A stretch of DNA of 64,000 nucleotides from Caproicibacterium sp. BJN0003 (GTDB taxonomy: Bacteria > Bacillota > Clostridia > Oscillospirales > Acutalibacteraceae): the NCBI RefSeq assembly GCF_026314295.1, contig NZ_CP111108.1, positions 2,394,514 to 2,458,513 on the forward strand, given 5' to 3'. The position numbers and the translations under genes were made by a program. Of this stretch, positions 36,603-45,942 are shown piece after piece. The notes under the pieces are model-generated. The model was not told the origin of the DNA. It ran no database searches and saw nothing but the letters and a program-made list of their open reading frames with translations. The stretch's first letter is position 1; every line of letters starts with the position of its first letter.

Positions 36603-38555
36603 ATGTTGAAAAAAAGCAATTCTGCGCTGCCAAAAATAATTGGCGCAGGAATTCTTTGTGTGATTTTATGCTTAACCGGCTGGTACCTTTTTCGCAAATC
36701 ATTTGACTATAGTAATAATGAAACTCCAAATATATTTTCCAGTTCGTTAACTGCAACGCATAACGGAGAGGTTTTAGAAACAGAATGTTCTTCCTCCCTT
36801 CTGATTCACCGGGTGGGAATATGGTGTTCCCTTACTGCCGACGGACAACCCCTTGATCCGTCATTACTCAGCCAAGATTCCACTCCTCGTGGCTTTCTGG
36901 AAGTACAGGCAATCGATTCCCGAGGATCTATCGTTGCAGAAAACTCTGTCAGCTACTCAGACCTCAATGGGAGTTCTTATATGACGATCCTGTCCGGATT
37001 TTCCTATTCTTCCGCAAAGAATGGGAATCTGCGTCTTAGAATTACGGTTCATCAAACAGGAATAGACCCAATTTATCTTAAAACATCCAGAAACGGGCAA
37101 CCGGATATCCTGCTTGTCGGCTATCTGGATTCTACTGATAACCGTGCCCTGCAAAAAGGATTTGCGCTTGTCTTTGCCTTTGTTTTTACAGCGGCACTTG
37201 GTACTTATCTTCTTTTAGCCTTTTCTCATATGAAACTGCATCTGATCTTTTTGATCGCTGCTTTTTTGCTTTCTATGGGATACGAGCTCGTTCTGCCCAT
37301 TCAATCGGCTCCCGATGAATGGGATCATTTTACACAAGCCTACCGCGTTTCCGACCAGATGATGAATTTACCTGCCGGCAGCGCTGAGATTTCCATGCGG
37401 CAGGAGGATTTTGATTTACTGCCTTCGGTTTCTCACACTCCAGATCATTTTGTTTATTCCTATGTTTTTGGTAAGATCGAAAAAATGGCGACTCAAACTG
37501 ATTTAAAAGAAGTTGACGTTTCCCGTATTTCGTGGGACGGACCTACCTACCTTTTGGGTGGAACCGCGATCACACTTGGACGACTTCTTCATTTAAATAG
37601 CGTCACTGTTTTTTACATGGCACGATTTGCAAATTCTCTTCTTTTTTTACTTTTATGTACACTAGCAATCGCCGTAACTCCAGTAAAAAAAGGCTTTTTT
37701 ATCGTTGCCTCGCTTCTTCCAATAGCGCTCCATTTAGGGAACAGTCTCTCTTATGACGTAGAGATGTTCCCGATGTCTTACCTTGTAATTGCGCTCTGGC
37801 TACGAATGTCCTGCAAAGAGGAAGGTCACTTCATTTTCTTAAAAGAGTGGCTCCTTTTTTGTATTCCGCTTATTTTACTTGCCCCTTGTAAAGTTTACAT
37901 CTTGGTTTGCGTCCTTGCGCTTTTCGTTCCAAAAGAAAAATTTGTGAATCCGCACTGGGCCTATGCGCTTCGTACTGGAGCATTTGTGCTGGCCGTTCTA
38001 TTTTTGATTTTTAAAAGCTTTAATTCCGCCTGGTCATCACCATCGGAAATTGCCAGCGTTCATTTTTCTTTGGGATACTTTTTTGCACACCCGACGAGAA
38101 CGATTCAAGTGCTGTGCAACACAATAACAGACTATAAAGCTGCCTTTGTGCATGGAATGATCGGTAGGGCCTTAGGTTGGCTGAATGTTGCTGTTGATTT
38201 ACTTTGGATTTTTATATTCTTTGCACTGCTGCTTTTTTCCTCTCTCTGGACAGAAGAGGAGCTAAACAAGCTACCGGCAAAGTTTTCCCGCTATCAATGG
38301 GTCTTTTTGAGCATCATTCTCCTCGTAATTGCCGGAGTTGTTTATGCCGCTTTTACATGGACCCCGATCGTAAGCGACAGGGTCGAAGGGATTCAGGGCC
38401 GATATTTTCTGCCGATCCTTCCACTGATCATGCTTTTGTGCTGCCAAAAAACATTTATTACAAAAAGAGACGATTGTCGCCGCTTTTTTATGATTGCTGT
38501 CTTTTGTAATTCCTTCCTTCTGATGGAAGTATTCTCAGACAGACTACTTGCTTAG
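36603..38555 (+). CDS. DUF2142 polytopic membrane protein (first of tandem pair)
   Basis: About 650 residues: an N-terminal transmembrane helix (about 13-32), an outer-face domain of about 150 residues, then ten or more hydrophobic segments. PIQSAPDEWDHFTQAYR after the third helix is the DUF2142 signature (acidic-H near the membrane face, reminiscent of GT-C enzymes), and a late GRYFLPILPL segment is also typical. DUF2142 proteins are usual in surface-polysaccharide loci and are suspected glycosyltransferases or polymerases; none of this is shown here. ATG at 36603 is preferred over 36579 because GGGAGA lies 8 bases before it. The next gene is a paralogue. Confidence 0.8.
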   Translation: MLKKSNSALPKIIGAGILCVILCLTGWYLFRKSFDYSNNETPNIFSSSLTATHNGEVLETECSSSLLIHRVGIWCSLTADGQPLDPSLLSQDSTPRGFLEVQAIDSRGSIVAENSVSYSDLNGSSYMTILSGFSYSSAKNGNLRLRITVHQTGIDPIYLKTSRNGQPDILLVGYLDSTDNRALQKGFALVFAFVFTAALGTYLLLAFSHMKLHLIFLIAAFLLSMGYELVLPIQSAPDEWDHFTQAYRVSDQMMNLPAGSAEISMRQEDFDLLPSVSHTPDHFVYSYVFGKIEKMATQTDLKEVDVSRISWDGPTYLLGGTAITLGRLLHLNSVTVFYMARFANSLLFLLLCTLAIAVTPVKKGFFIVASLLPIALHLGNSLSYDVEMFPMSYLVIALWLRMSCKEEGHFIFLKEWLLFCIPLILLAPCKVYILVCVLALFVPKEKFVNPHWAYALRTGAFVLAVLFLIFKSFNSAWSSPSEIASVHFSLGYFFAHPTRTIQVLCNTITDYKAAFVHGMIGRALGWLNVAVDLLWIFIFFALLLFSSLWTEEELNKLPAKFSRYQWVFLSIILLVIAGVVYAAFTWTPIVSDRVEGIQGRYFLPILPLIMLLCCQKTFITKRDDCRRFFMIAVFCNSFLLMEVFSDRLLA

Positions 38556-38586
38556 ATAAATCCCAAAAAATGTTGGAGGAAAACAA

Positions 38587-40581
38587 ATGATAAAGGATTC
38601 TATGAAAAGGATTTTTAACAAAGAAAAAACGAAGAAATTATGGATTCCACTTTTAATCTGCTGTATCTTTGCTGTTGCCGGATGGTTTTTTTACCATTCT
38701 GCATTTGATCAGATCGATACAATTCCTTTTTCTTCAGAAAATATTACATGGAAAGCGGTCGAAGACCGAGAAGTAATAGAATCTTCCTATATAACGGATG
38801 CCAAACTGAAACAAATTTCGATCAGCTGTTCTCTAACAAATGCCGCTCCCACTATCAAGGTTCAAACAAACAACAACCAAAAAGACGATCGGGCAAAGGG
38901 GTATTTAAAAGCAGAACTAATTGATCCTGATAACCATGTTATTAATTCCGTTCTAGTCAATTACTCTGATCTTTCAGAAAGCGCATTTTCCCCCGTTCTC
39001 GCTCATTTTACTTATGCGGCCAACGAAAACCGCCCTGTTAAAATTCAAATCACCTTTCACCAGCAGAACGATATTCCTCTCTCTGTAGCAATCAATCAGG
39101 ACGGTACGCTTTCTGCCTGTATGAACGGTTTTCTTAATACACGGGATAACCATTCCCTCGTAAAAGGATATTGGATCCTTTTTGTACTGCTTTTTGCTGC
39201 GGTTCTTGTGGGTTACCTGATGCTGGCGGTTTTCCATGCAAAACTGCATTGGTGTTTCCTTATCGTGGGCTTACTTCTCATCATGGGATTCGATATGGTT
39301 CTTCCGATCCAATCCGCGCCCGACGAATGGAATCATTATTCGCAGAGCTATCGTTTTTCGGATCATCTGATGGGAAAGCAGGCAGACCCAAGTCTTATTA
39401 CTATGCGCCATGATGATGCTTTTATCTTTGATATGATCGACGAAAATCCAACCAAACAGACTTATTTAACTGTCTTTGGAAATATCGGAAAAAAGATAGA
39501 CGGTGATCCGAATGAGCTTCCAATGCCGGTTGAAAAATTCGGTTGGGATGGTCCCTCCTATATTTTTGAAGGACTTGCAATTACCGCCGGACGCCTCATG
39601 AATTTTAATTATGTAACTGTCTACTATATGGCGCGTGTAGCAAATTCTCTTTTGTATCTGCTGCTTTTTACCCTTGCAATCGCAATTGTTCCCGTGCGAA
39701 AAGGATTTTTTGCCGTTGCCGCTTTATTGCCGATGGCACTGCATTTAGGAAGCAGCTGCTCCTCCGATACACAGATGTTCCCGATGGCATTTCTCGTCTT
39801 TGCCGCGTGGCTGCGGCTCCTTTTAAAGCCGGAAAATGAACCGATCAACATAAAAGACTGGCTTCTCTTCTGCATTCCATTGGCACTTTTAGCTCCATCA
39901 AAAGTCTATGTGCTGTTTTGTCCGCTCATCCTGTTCATTCCGGCTAAAAAATTCAAGGACCGCCATTCTTCCCGTGTTTACCGTTGGGGCTCTCTTGCAA
40001 TCGTAGCTCTCTTCATGCTGCTGCAAACGGGCGGCAATGCGGCTTCTTATACGACACCCGGCGCTAAAACGCTGTTTACTCCAAAATTTTTACTGACCCA
40101 TCTACAGGAAACCTTTTTAATGCTTTTCCAAACCGTTAAGGATTTAAAAGGCACGCTGGTTGAAAACCTAGTTGGAGGGCGCTTGGGTTGGTCGAAGATT
40201 CCAGTAGACCATTTTTGGATCATCACTTTCATTGTCCTTCTGATTCTTTCCATGCTTTGGAAGAAAGAAGAATCTGAGCGCCTACCGCGGCCGCTTACAA
40301 AGCATCGCTGGCAAATGGTCTTTATTATTCTTTTGGTAACCGGCGCAACTGTGTATGCGGCTTTTACATGGACAATGGTTTATTATCGCTTTGTTGATGG
40401 GCTGCAGGGGCGGTATTTCCTGCCGCTTCTGCCGCTCCTTCTCCTTCTGTTCCAGCAAGACAATCTGGTTCCCAAAAAGGGAATCGACCGGCCACTTGTT
40501 TTTTGTGGTATCTTTTGCGACGCATTTTTACTGCTGGAACTTTTCACAAATCTTCTTTCCGGAACACCGGCAATCGGATAA
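38587..40581 (+). CDS. DUF2142 polytopic membrane protein (second of tandem pair)
   Basis: 664 residues with the same layout as the preceding gene: a membrane helix at about 18-36, an outer domain of about 140 residues, PIQSAPDEWNHYSQSYRFSD, FGWDGPSYIFEG, PVRKGFFAVAALLPMALHLG and a terminal GRYFLPLLPLL segment. The two proteins share long runs of similar sequence in the membrane part, while the outer domains differ more, so this is a tandem duplication with divergence outside. GGAGG lies 7 bases before the ATG and only 31 bases separate the genes. It possibly handles a second sugar or acceptor. Confidence 0.8.
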   Translation: MIKDSMKRIFNKEKTKKLWIPLLICCIFAVAGWFFYHSAFDQIDTIPFSSENITWKAVEDREVIESSYITDAKLKQISISCSLTNAAPTIKVQTNNNQKDDRAKGYLKAELIDPDNHVINSVLVNYSDLSESAFSPVLAHFTYAANENRPVKIQITFHQQNDIPLSVAINQDGTLSACMNGFLNTRDNHSLVKGYWILFVLLFAAVLVGYLMLAVFHAKLHWCFLIVGLLLIMGFDMVLPIQSAPDEWNHYSQSYRFSDHLMGKQADPSLITMRHDDAFIFDMIDENPTKQTYLTVFGNIGKKIDGDPNELPMPVEKFGWDGPSYIFEGLAITAGRLMNFNYVTVYYMARVANSLLYLLLFTLAIAIVPVRKGFFAVAALLPMALHLGSSCSSDTQMFPMAFLVFAAWLRLLLKPENEPINIKDWLLFCIPLALLAPSKVYVLFCPLILFIPAKKFKDRHSSRVYRWGSLAIVALFMLLQTGGNAASYTTPGAKTLFTPKFLLTHLQETFLMLFQTVKDLKGTLVENLVGGRLGWSKIPVDHFWIITFIVLLILSMLWKKEESERLPRPLTKHRWQMVFIILLVTGATVYAAFTWTMVYYRFVDGLQGRYFLPLLPLLLLLFQQDNLVPKKGIDRPLVFCGIFCDAFLLLELFTNLLSGTPAIG

Positions 40582-40624
40582 AATCATTTCCGTCTGCAAC
40601 TTATATATTTAGAAAGGATTTTTT

Positions 40625-41488
40625 ATGAGCGCTTTTTTTAAAGAATACGATACAGAAACCCTTTTAAAGCTACAACAGACCCTTACCAAAATGAGTTCTG
40701 CATTGCTGGATTTTTGTAAAAAGCAAGACTTAATTGTTCTTGGTGCTTACGGAACCACCTTAGGCGCTTATCGACACCATGGGTTTATTCCATGGGACGA
40801 TGACATGGATTTTTACATGCCGCGAAAAGATTATGATAAGCTTCTTTCACTCAATGCAAAAGGGATCACCATTCCAGGATACGAAATTCAATCGCTGCAA
40901 AATAACCCCGATTACATCAAGCCCTTTGCAACCCTTCATAAGCCTGGAACGCTTTGTATCAGTCAAGGAGCTGAAAATCTTCCGGGGCATGAGCGAATGC
41001 ATATTTCTATTGATCTTTTTCCGCTGGATTTTATTCCAAGGGACCCGGAACTTGCTAAAAAGATTGCTTCCAAAACGCTTACCCTATGCCGTGCAATGTA
41101 TTTAGGTACCGGACTCCCTATCAATTTCCCTTCAGAAAATCCAGTTTTTTGCACATTTGCGAAATTAGGCTGCTCCGTATTGCGCGGGTTTCTTCATTTA
41201 ACAAAAACCAATGCCGCCGCAATCCAGAAAAAGCTTGATTTTTGGCGAAGCAAAGGGCAAGAAAACCCAAGCGACCGAATGTGTTATTTTGGAGAAGCAA
41301 GATCCCTCGATATTTGGGTAGAGGATCCTGCTAAAAAGGATTCTATATTCCTTCCTTTTAATGGAACACAGATTCCGGTAATGAATCATCCCGAAGAATA
41401 TCTTGCTCGCTCATATGGAAATGATTTTATGAAACTTCCCCCTATTTCTCAACGGCACAATCATGCTGCCGCTGTCCTAAAATTCTAA
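40625..41488 (+). CDS. LicD-family phosphotransferase (phosphocholine-type decoration)
   Basis: 287 residues matching LicD: LGAYGTTLGAYRHHGFIPWDDDMDFYMPRKDYD (about residues 39-72) with the nucleotidyltransferase-like acidic DDDMD motif, then IDLFPLD (about 133), and the C-terminal PVMNHPEEYLARSYGNDFM segment. LicD enzymes transfer phosphocholine, or another phospho-alcohol, from its CDP form to a sugar of a surface glycan. The window also encodes two CTP-type activating enzymes (46.3 and 48.2 kb), which fits. An AGAAAGG site precedes the ATG. Directly downstream is the relic of a second licD. Confidence 0.9.
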   Translation: MSAFFKEYDTETLLKLQQTLTKMSSALLDFCKKQDLIVLGAYGTTLGAYRHHGFIPWDDDMDFYMPRKDYDKLLSLNAKGITIPGYEIQSLQNNPDYIKPFATLHKPGTLCISQGAENLPGHERMHISIDLFPLDFIPRDPELAKKIASKTLTLCRAMYLGTGLPINFPSENPVFCTFAKLGCSVLRGFLHLTKTNAAAIQKKLDFWRSKGQENPSDRMCYFGEARSLDIWVEDPAKKDSIFLPFNGTQIPVMNHPEEYLARSYGNDFMKLPPISQRHNHAAAVLKF

Positions 41489-41514
41489 ACATTATCGACA
41501 GTGATTTGATTTAA

Positions 41515-41697
41515 AACACCACTGATCTTCCTTTTGATTTTATTAGCCTTCCGGTGATGACAAATCCGGAAGATTATCTTTCCTGAGAATATGGGAATGA
41601 TTATCTTGAGCTTTCCCCTTCGGAACAACGGCGCAATCATATGGCCACCGTTCTGGATTTTGGAAAGCAGAATCTGAGAAATGAACGGAGTGCTTAA
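41515..41697 (+). pseudogene. Relic of a second licD gene (C-terminal end only)
   Basis: In the frame of 41551 the DNA reads LPFDFISLPVMTNPEDYLS, an in-frame TGA at 41584-41586, then EYGNDYLELSPSEQRRNH, MATVLDFGKQNLRNERSA and a TAA at 41695-41697. This aligns with the last 45 residues of the intact LicD just upstream (LPFNGTQIPVMNHPEEYLARSYGNDFM..PISQRHNHAAAVL). An upstream in-frame TAA at 41512-41514 closes the frame. So the tail of a tandem licD copy survives with the rest deleted and a stop inside. Its end carries the GGAG used as ribosome site of the flippase gene. Confidence 0.85.
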
Positions 41698-41702
41698 AAC
41701 GC

Positions 41703-42956
41703 ATGTACCGAAAAGCATTGAAGCCGGCTACAAAAAGCGGCATCTTCTTCTGGAATATGGCAGGCAGCATTTGTAACGCTGCCAACACTGTTTTAATGAC
41801 GCTGATCATTACAAGGATCTGCGGCGCCGAAACAGCCGGAATCTATTCGCTGGCTTTAGCGGTCGGGCAAATTGTAAGCCCTGTCGCTTATTTTGAAGTG
41901 CGAAACTTTCAGGTCAGCGATATCCGCCATGAATTTTCTTTTTCGGAATATCACCTTTTCCGACTGATCACAATTATTGCTGCTTCCATTTTTACGGTTA
42001 TCTGGATTCTTCTCAATGGATACAGCGGTGAAAAATTGTCGGCGGTTGTTCTCTGCTGTATTTTTCAAATGATCGAAGCCTACGAAAATGTTTTTCAAGG
42101 ACTTTTACAGCTTAACAACCGTCTCGATCTCTCCGGAAAAAGCTTTACGCTTCGAGTTGTCTTCGATACTATTTTATTTTGGGGTCTATTAATTTTAACA
42201 GAAAACTTTTTCCTCTCCCTACTTGTCTATACGATTTTTGCAGGGATTTGGATTTTCGTGATTACAGTTCCTATTTCAAATCATTTTGAAAAGGCTCACC
42301 GTACCTCCCTATCTTTTGTTCCACAGCTTGCCACTGCATGCTTACCGCTTTTCTTAACTACTTTTCTGATGTCTTACATTATTTCAGCGCCAAAATACGC
42401 AATCGATGAATTTCTTTCGCCGGATATGCAAACCTATTTCAGCATTTTATTTATGCCGGCCTCTGTTGTAAATCTTTTTACGTTTGTCATCTACCGCCTT
42501 TATATCACCAAGATGGCGGAAGATTGGGTAAACGGAAACCGCAAAGACTTTATGAGGCAGGTTTTGTTCCTGCTCCTTTGGATCGCCCTGATCGGCATTG
42601 CCGCTCTTCTGGTCGGCTGGTGGATTGGAATTCCATTTTTAAGCTGGTTTTACGGTCTGCCTCAGCTCTCTGCTTATCGCTCCGAGTTAATGATTGTCCT
42701 GCTAGGTGGAATCTTTGCCGCTACTGCTGGATGGTTTAACGTTGTTTTCACGATTATCCGACACCAAAAAACACTCTTGATCGTCAATGCGGTCTCTGCG
42801 GTCTGCTGCTTCTTGATCGTGCGGCCGATGGTACGAGATTTTGCTCTGCTGGGTGCCTCGTTATGCTATATGGTTTCTATGGCCGTTCTGACACTCGTCC
42901 AAATTATCTTTATTCTGTATTTTTTGAAGCAGTCAAAAAAGGGCACGGAGTTTTAA
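41703..42956 (+). CDS. Polysaccharide flippase-like membrane protein (Wzx/MOP superfamily)
   Basis: 417 residues with about 12 transmembrane helices. The opening SGIFFWNMAGSICNAANTVLMTLIITRICGAETAGIYSLA is the pattern of Wzx/RfbX-type flippases (helices 1-2 with a small polar turn). They move undecaprenyl-linked oligosaccharides across the membrane. It sits between LicD and three glycosyltransferase genes, as expected in an oligosaccharide assembly locus. The start overlaps the end of the licD relic region, with CGGAG 17 bases upstream, a weak spacing; no better start is visible. No Wzy-type polymerase was recognised unless the DUF2142 proteins serve this role. Confidence 0.85.
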   Translation: MYRKALKPATKSGIFFWNMAGSICNAANTVLMTLIITRICGAETAGIYSLALAVGQIVSPVAYFEVRNFQVSDIRHEFSFSEYHLFRLITIIAASIFTVIWILLNGYSGEKLSAVVLCCIFQMIEAYENVFQGLLQLNNRLDLSGKSFTLRVVFDTILFWGLLILTENFFLSLLVYTIFAGIWIFVITVPISNHFEKAHRTSLSFVPQLATACLPLFLTTFLMSYIISAPKYAIDEFLSPDMQTYFSILFMPASVVNLFTFVIYRLYITKMAEDWVNGNRKDFMRQVLFLLLWIALIGIAALLVGWWIGIPFLSWFYGLPQLSAYRSELMIVLLGGIFAATAGWFNVVFTIIRHQKTLLIVNAVSAVCCFLIVRPMVRDFALLGASLCYMVSMAVLTLVQIIFILYFLKQSKKGTEF

Positions 42957-42975
42957 AGAACAGGAGTTTTAAAAA

Positions 42976-43959
42976 ATGGAAAATCCTAAAATCAGTTTTA
43001 TTGTTCCGGTCTATCAGGCCGAAAAAACTTTAAATGCCTGTGTGGACAGTATTCTATCCCAATCCATGCCAAATTTTGAACTCCTTCTAATCGATGACGG
43101 TTCTCCGGATCAGAGCGGAAAAATCTGCGACGAAATGGCACTGCGGGATAATCGGATTCATGTTTTTCATCAAAAAAATGGCGGTGTTTCCCATGCACGA
43201 AATTTGGGGCTTCAAAGAGCTACTGGTGAATTTGTTCTTTTTGTAGACAGCGATGATACCATTTCTCCCAAAATGGCAGAAAAAATGCTGACTGCTCAGA
43301 AAAATCAAAAAGCAGACCTTGTGATCTGCGGAATTTTACATATCTGGAAACAGAAAACGACACAAACCCATTACGGCGATTTTGCTGTTTCTTCTTTACA
43401 GGAGCTAAAGGAAAAGAATGCTTCTCTTTCGTTGGAATATGCGTGGAATGCTCCCTATAATAAACTCTATCTCCGCTCACAGATTCAAAAAGGATTTGAT
43501 GAAAAAGTAGGCCTTGGAGAAGATTTGCTCTTTAATCTTTCTATTTTGCCTGCCTGTCAGAAAATTGTATTTCTTCCAGATTGCCTGTATTATTACGATC
43601 ACCGCAATGAAAATTCTATTACACAGTCCTATCGGGAACAAAAATTTCAGGACGCTTTGCGGGTTTACCACGAGAAATGCGACTTTGATCGAAAAGCTTT
43701 TGGAGAAACCTATGTTCCAACGGCAGAAAGCGCTCTTCTCTGCGGAGATGTTACCCGCTGCATTCAGCGTCTTGTTCAAAAAGGTAGCAAATCTTCTGCA
43801 GAAGAAAAGCAGATCATTGAATCCTGGCTTTGTAATTCGGAAGTCAAAGAAGCTTCCAAAATCATGTACCGTCAAAGTCCAACCTTTCTTGCAGTCTGGT
43901 TTCTCATTCATTTTAAAATGGCCAGACTGATGCGAACCGCTTTTCGCCTACAAAAATAG
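42976..43959 (+). CDS. Family 2 glycosyltransferase (soluble GT-A)
   Basis: 327 residues with a clear GT-A domain: ISFIVPVYQAEKTLNACVDSILSQSM, LIDDGSPDQSGKICDEMA, NGGVSHARNLGL and the DSDD metal-binding motif at about residues 92-95. WNAPYNKLY and GEDLLFNL follow, typical of EpsJ/WcaA-like capsule transferases. It adds a sugar to a lipid-linked oligosaccharide; donor and acceptor are unknown. It has no transmembrane segment and is expected at the cytoplasmic membrane face. It lies 20 bases after the flippase gene with an AGGAG site. Confidence 0.9.
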   Translation: MENPKISFIVPVYQAEKTLNACVDSILSQSMPNFELLLIDDGSPDQSGKICDEMALRDNRIHVFHQKNGGVSHARNLGLQRATGEFVLFVDSDDTISPKMAEKMLTAQKNQKADLVICGILHIWKQKTTQTHYGDFAVSSLQELKEKNASLSLEYAWNAPYNKLYLRSQIQKGFDEKVGLGEDLLFNLSILPACQKIVFLPDCLYYYDHRNENSITQSYREQKFQDALRVYHEKCDFDRKAFGETYVPTAESALLCGDVTRCIQRLVQKGSKSSAEEKQIIESWLCNSEVKEASKIMYRQSPTFLAVWFLIHFKMARLMRTAFRLQK

Positions 43960-43985
43960 AAAATCCATTTTGGAGTTGAAACGAT

Positions 43986-45131
43986 ATGACTTACTGTTTT
44001 TTTTCGGCGCAATATCTTCCCTCTTTCGGCGGGGTGGAACGCTATACTTTTAATCTCGCGCGGGAACTGATCGCCCGCGGCGAAAAATCCATTGTCGTCA
44101 CCAGTGAAAGGCCCGGGCTTTCTCCACATGAAATTGATTCCTATGGGATCGAAGTTTTCCGGGTTCCCACTCATCTTTTGATGGGCGGGCGGTTTCCCGT
44201 TGCAAATGGAGGGCCTGCACTTAACCATTTATTAGACGACATCATTGCTCGCTGCGATCGCGCGGTAATTCAAACAAGGTTTTATCCGCTCTCTTATTTT
44301 GCAGCAACCCGCTGCCATAAAGCAAAAATTCCATTTATTGTAATCGATCACGGTGCCGGCCATTTAAATCTTGGAAACCCGATCGCAAATCAGTGCGGAG
44401 AATGGTATGAACACATAATTACAGCCAACTTAAAGAAAAAAGTCCCCGCCTTTTATGCCGTCAGCCACGCCGGATGTGATTGGCTCCATCATTTTAAAAT
44501 TGAATCGCGCGGCGTTCTCTATAATTTTATTGACCCACGGATCATTAAATCTGCTACCGATGATCTTGACCCTCTAAAAACACGGGAAAAATACGGCTTA
44601 CCAAAAGACCGTCCGATTATCCTTTTCACCGGACGTCTGGTAGAAGAAAAGGGCGTTTTACCGCTTGCGAAAGCGATTTCTCTTCTTCAAAAGGAAGAAA
44701 ACCCTCCCGTTGCTGTTTTCGCAGGGAGCGGTCCCAGCGAAGAAGCGCTTCAAAAAGAGGGGGATTTTGTTTATCTCTTAGGGACCTTGGAACAAAAAGA
44801 GGTCTTTGCTCTTTTAAAAGCCAGTGAGATTTTCTGTCTGCCCAGCCGCAGTGAAGGAATGTCGACTTCCGTATTGGAAGCAGCTGCCTGCGGATGCTAT
44901 GTCATCACAACAGACCGCGGCGGCAGTAAAGAGCTGATTTCTTCTCCACAATATGGGACCATTTTGGAAAATACCGAACCAGAAACCATTGCCGAAACGA
45001 TTCGAAACCTGCTTTTATTTCCCGAAAAAAGGGAAACTGCAGCGGCCGCTGCGAAAGAAAAAGTTCTTCATGGATTTACTTACGCTTCTACCTGCACTGC
45101 ACTGATGGAGATTCCATGGGAATCTCTATAG
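43986..45131 (+). CDS. Family 4 glycosyltransferase (GT-B)
   Basis: 381 residues with the GT-B two-domain fold. The N-terminal part has FGGVERYTFNLARELIARG. The C-terminal domain begins near residue 200 with ILFTGRLVEEKGVLPLAKAI, then AGSGPSEEAL, the SRSEGMSTSVLEAAACG nucleotide-sugar site with the EX7E pair, and a GG loop. It is a retaining transferase of the GT4 type. Start ATG at 43986 with GGAG upstream. It is the last gene of the first transcription block; a separate extended -10 precedes the next gene. Confidence 0.9.
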   Translation: MTYCFFSAQYLPSFGGVERYTFNLARELIARGEKSIVVTSERPGLSPHEIDSYGIEVFRVPTHLLMGGRFPVANGGPALNHLLDDIIARCDRAVIQTRFYPLSYFAATRCHKAKIPFIVIDHGAGHLNLGNPIANQCGEWYEHIITANLKKKVPAFYAVSHAGCDWLHHFKIESRGVLYNFIDPRIIKSATDDLDPLKTREKYGLPKDRPIILFTGRLVEEKGVLPLAKAISLLQKEENPPVAVFAGSGPSEEALQKEGDFVYLLGTLEQKEVFALLKASEIFCLPSRSEGMSTSVLEAAACGCYVITTDRGGSKELISSPQYGTILENTEPETIAETIRNLLLFPEKRETAAAAAKEKVLHGFTYASTCTALMEIPWESL

Positions 45132-45160
45132 CCCTTGCTTATCGAGTTTTTGTTTTCAAG

Positions 45161-45169
45161 TGCTATAAT
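45161..45169 (+). promoter_or_regulatory. Extended -10 element ahead of the GT2/DUF2304 segment
   Basis: TGCTATAAT is an extended -10 box, 33 bases before the ATG at 45202, in the 70-base gap after the GT4 gene. No good -35 is seen. It may start the transcript of the right-hand half of the locus. Confidence 0.45.
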
Positions 45170-45201
45170 CTGTAGTACAATAAAAATTTAGGAGAAATTG
45201 C

Positions 45202-45942
45202 ATGATCACAGGAAAGGATGTTCTTAATTTGCGAACTCTGATTATTATTCCTGCCTATAATGAGGCCCAAAATATTGTCCGCGTTGTGGACAACCTGATT
45301 CAGAATTTTCCGCAATATGACTATGTAGTCGTCAACGACGGCAGTCATGACCAAACCGCTCAGATCTGCCGCGATCACGGTTATTGTTTAATTGATCAGC
45401 CAATCAATCTAGGACTTGCCGGTGCATTTCAAACCGGAATGAAATATGCAATGCAGAATGATTACGATGCTGCAATTCAATTTGACGGCGACGGACAGCA
45501 TCGTCCTGAATTTATCGGAGCCATGGAAGAAAAGATCAAAGAAGGCTATGATGTTGTGATCGGCAGCCGTTTTGTCTCAGCGGAAAAGCCTAAAACTCTG
45601 CGGATGTTTGGAAACAATCTGATCGAAACTTTTATTCATATGACAACCCATAAAACAATCACCGACCCTACCAGCGGAATGCGAATGTTCAGCCGCCGGG
45701 TGATTCGAATTCTTGCAACTGAAATCAACTATGGTCCCGAACCGGATACAATCGCACATCTGATTCGCAGTGGTGCAAAAGTCTGCGAAGTACAGGTGAA
45801 AATGGATGACCGAATTGCTGGAGAAAGCTACCTAAATTTATCTCGGAGTATCCGCTACATGGCAACGATTTGTATCAGCATCGTATTTATCGGATGGTTT
45901 CGGCAAAAAGTTGACCTTGGAAAAGAGGAGGTTCTCTCATGA
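45202..45942 (+). CDS. Family 2 glycosyltransferase, dolichyl/polyprenyl-phosphate mannosyltransferase-like
   Basis: 246 residues: TLIIIPAYNEAQNIVRVV, VVNDGSHDQTA, LGLAGAFQTGMKYA, QFDGDGQHRPEFI and the SGMRMFSRRVI segment. This is the DPM1/DPG-synthase-like group that usually transfers a sugar to a lipid phosphate or serves in rhamnan-type polymers. No long C-terminal membrane part is present, only a short hydrophobic helix near residues 218-232. The gene overlaps the DUF2304 gene by 4 bases. This GT2-DUF2304 pair is a recurrent arrangement in polysaccharide loci. Confidence 0.88.
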   Translation: MITGKDVLNLRTLIIIPAYNEAQNIVRVVDNLIQNFPQYDYVVVNDGSHDQTAQICRDHGYCLIDQPINLGLAGAFQTGMKYAMQNDYDAAIQFDGDGQHRPEFIGAMEEKIKEGYDVVIGSRFVSAEKPKTLRMFGNNLIETFIHMTTHKTITDPTSGMRMFSRRVIRILATEINYGPEPDTIAHLIRSGAKVCEVQVKMDDRIAGESYLNLSRSIRYMATICISIVFIGWFRQKVDLGKEEVLS

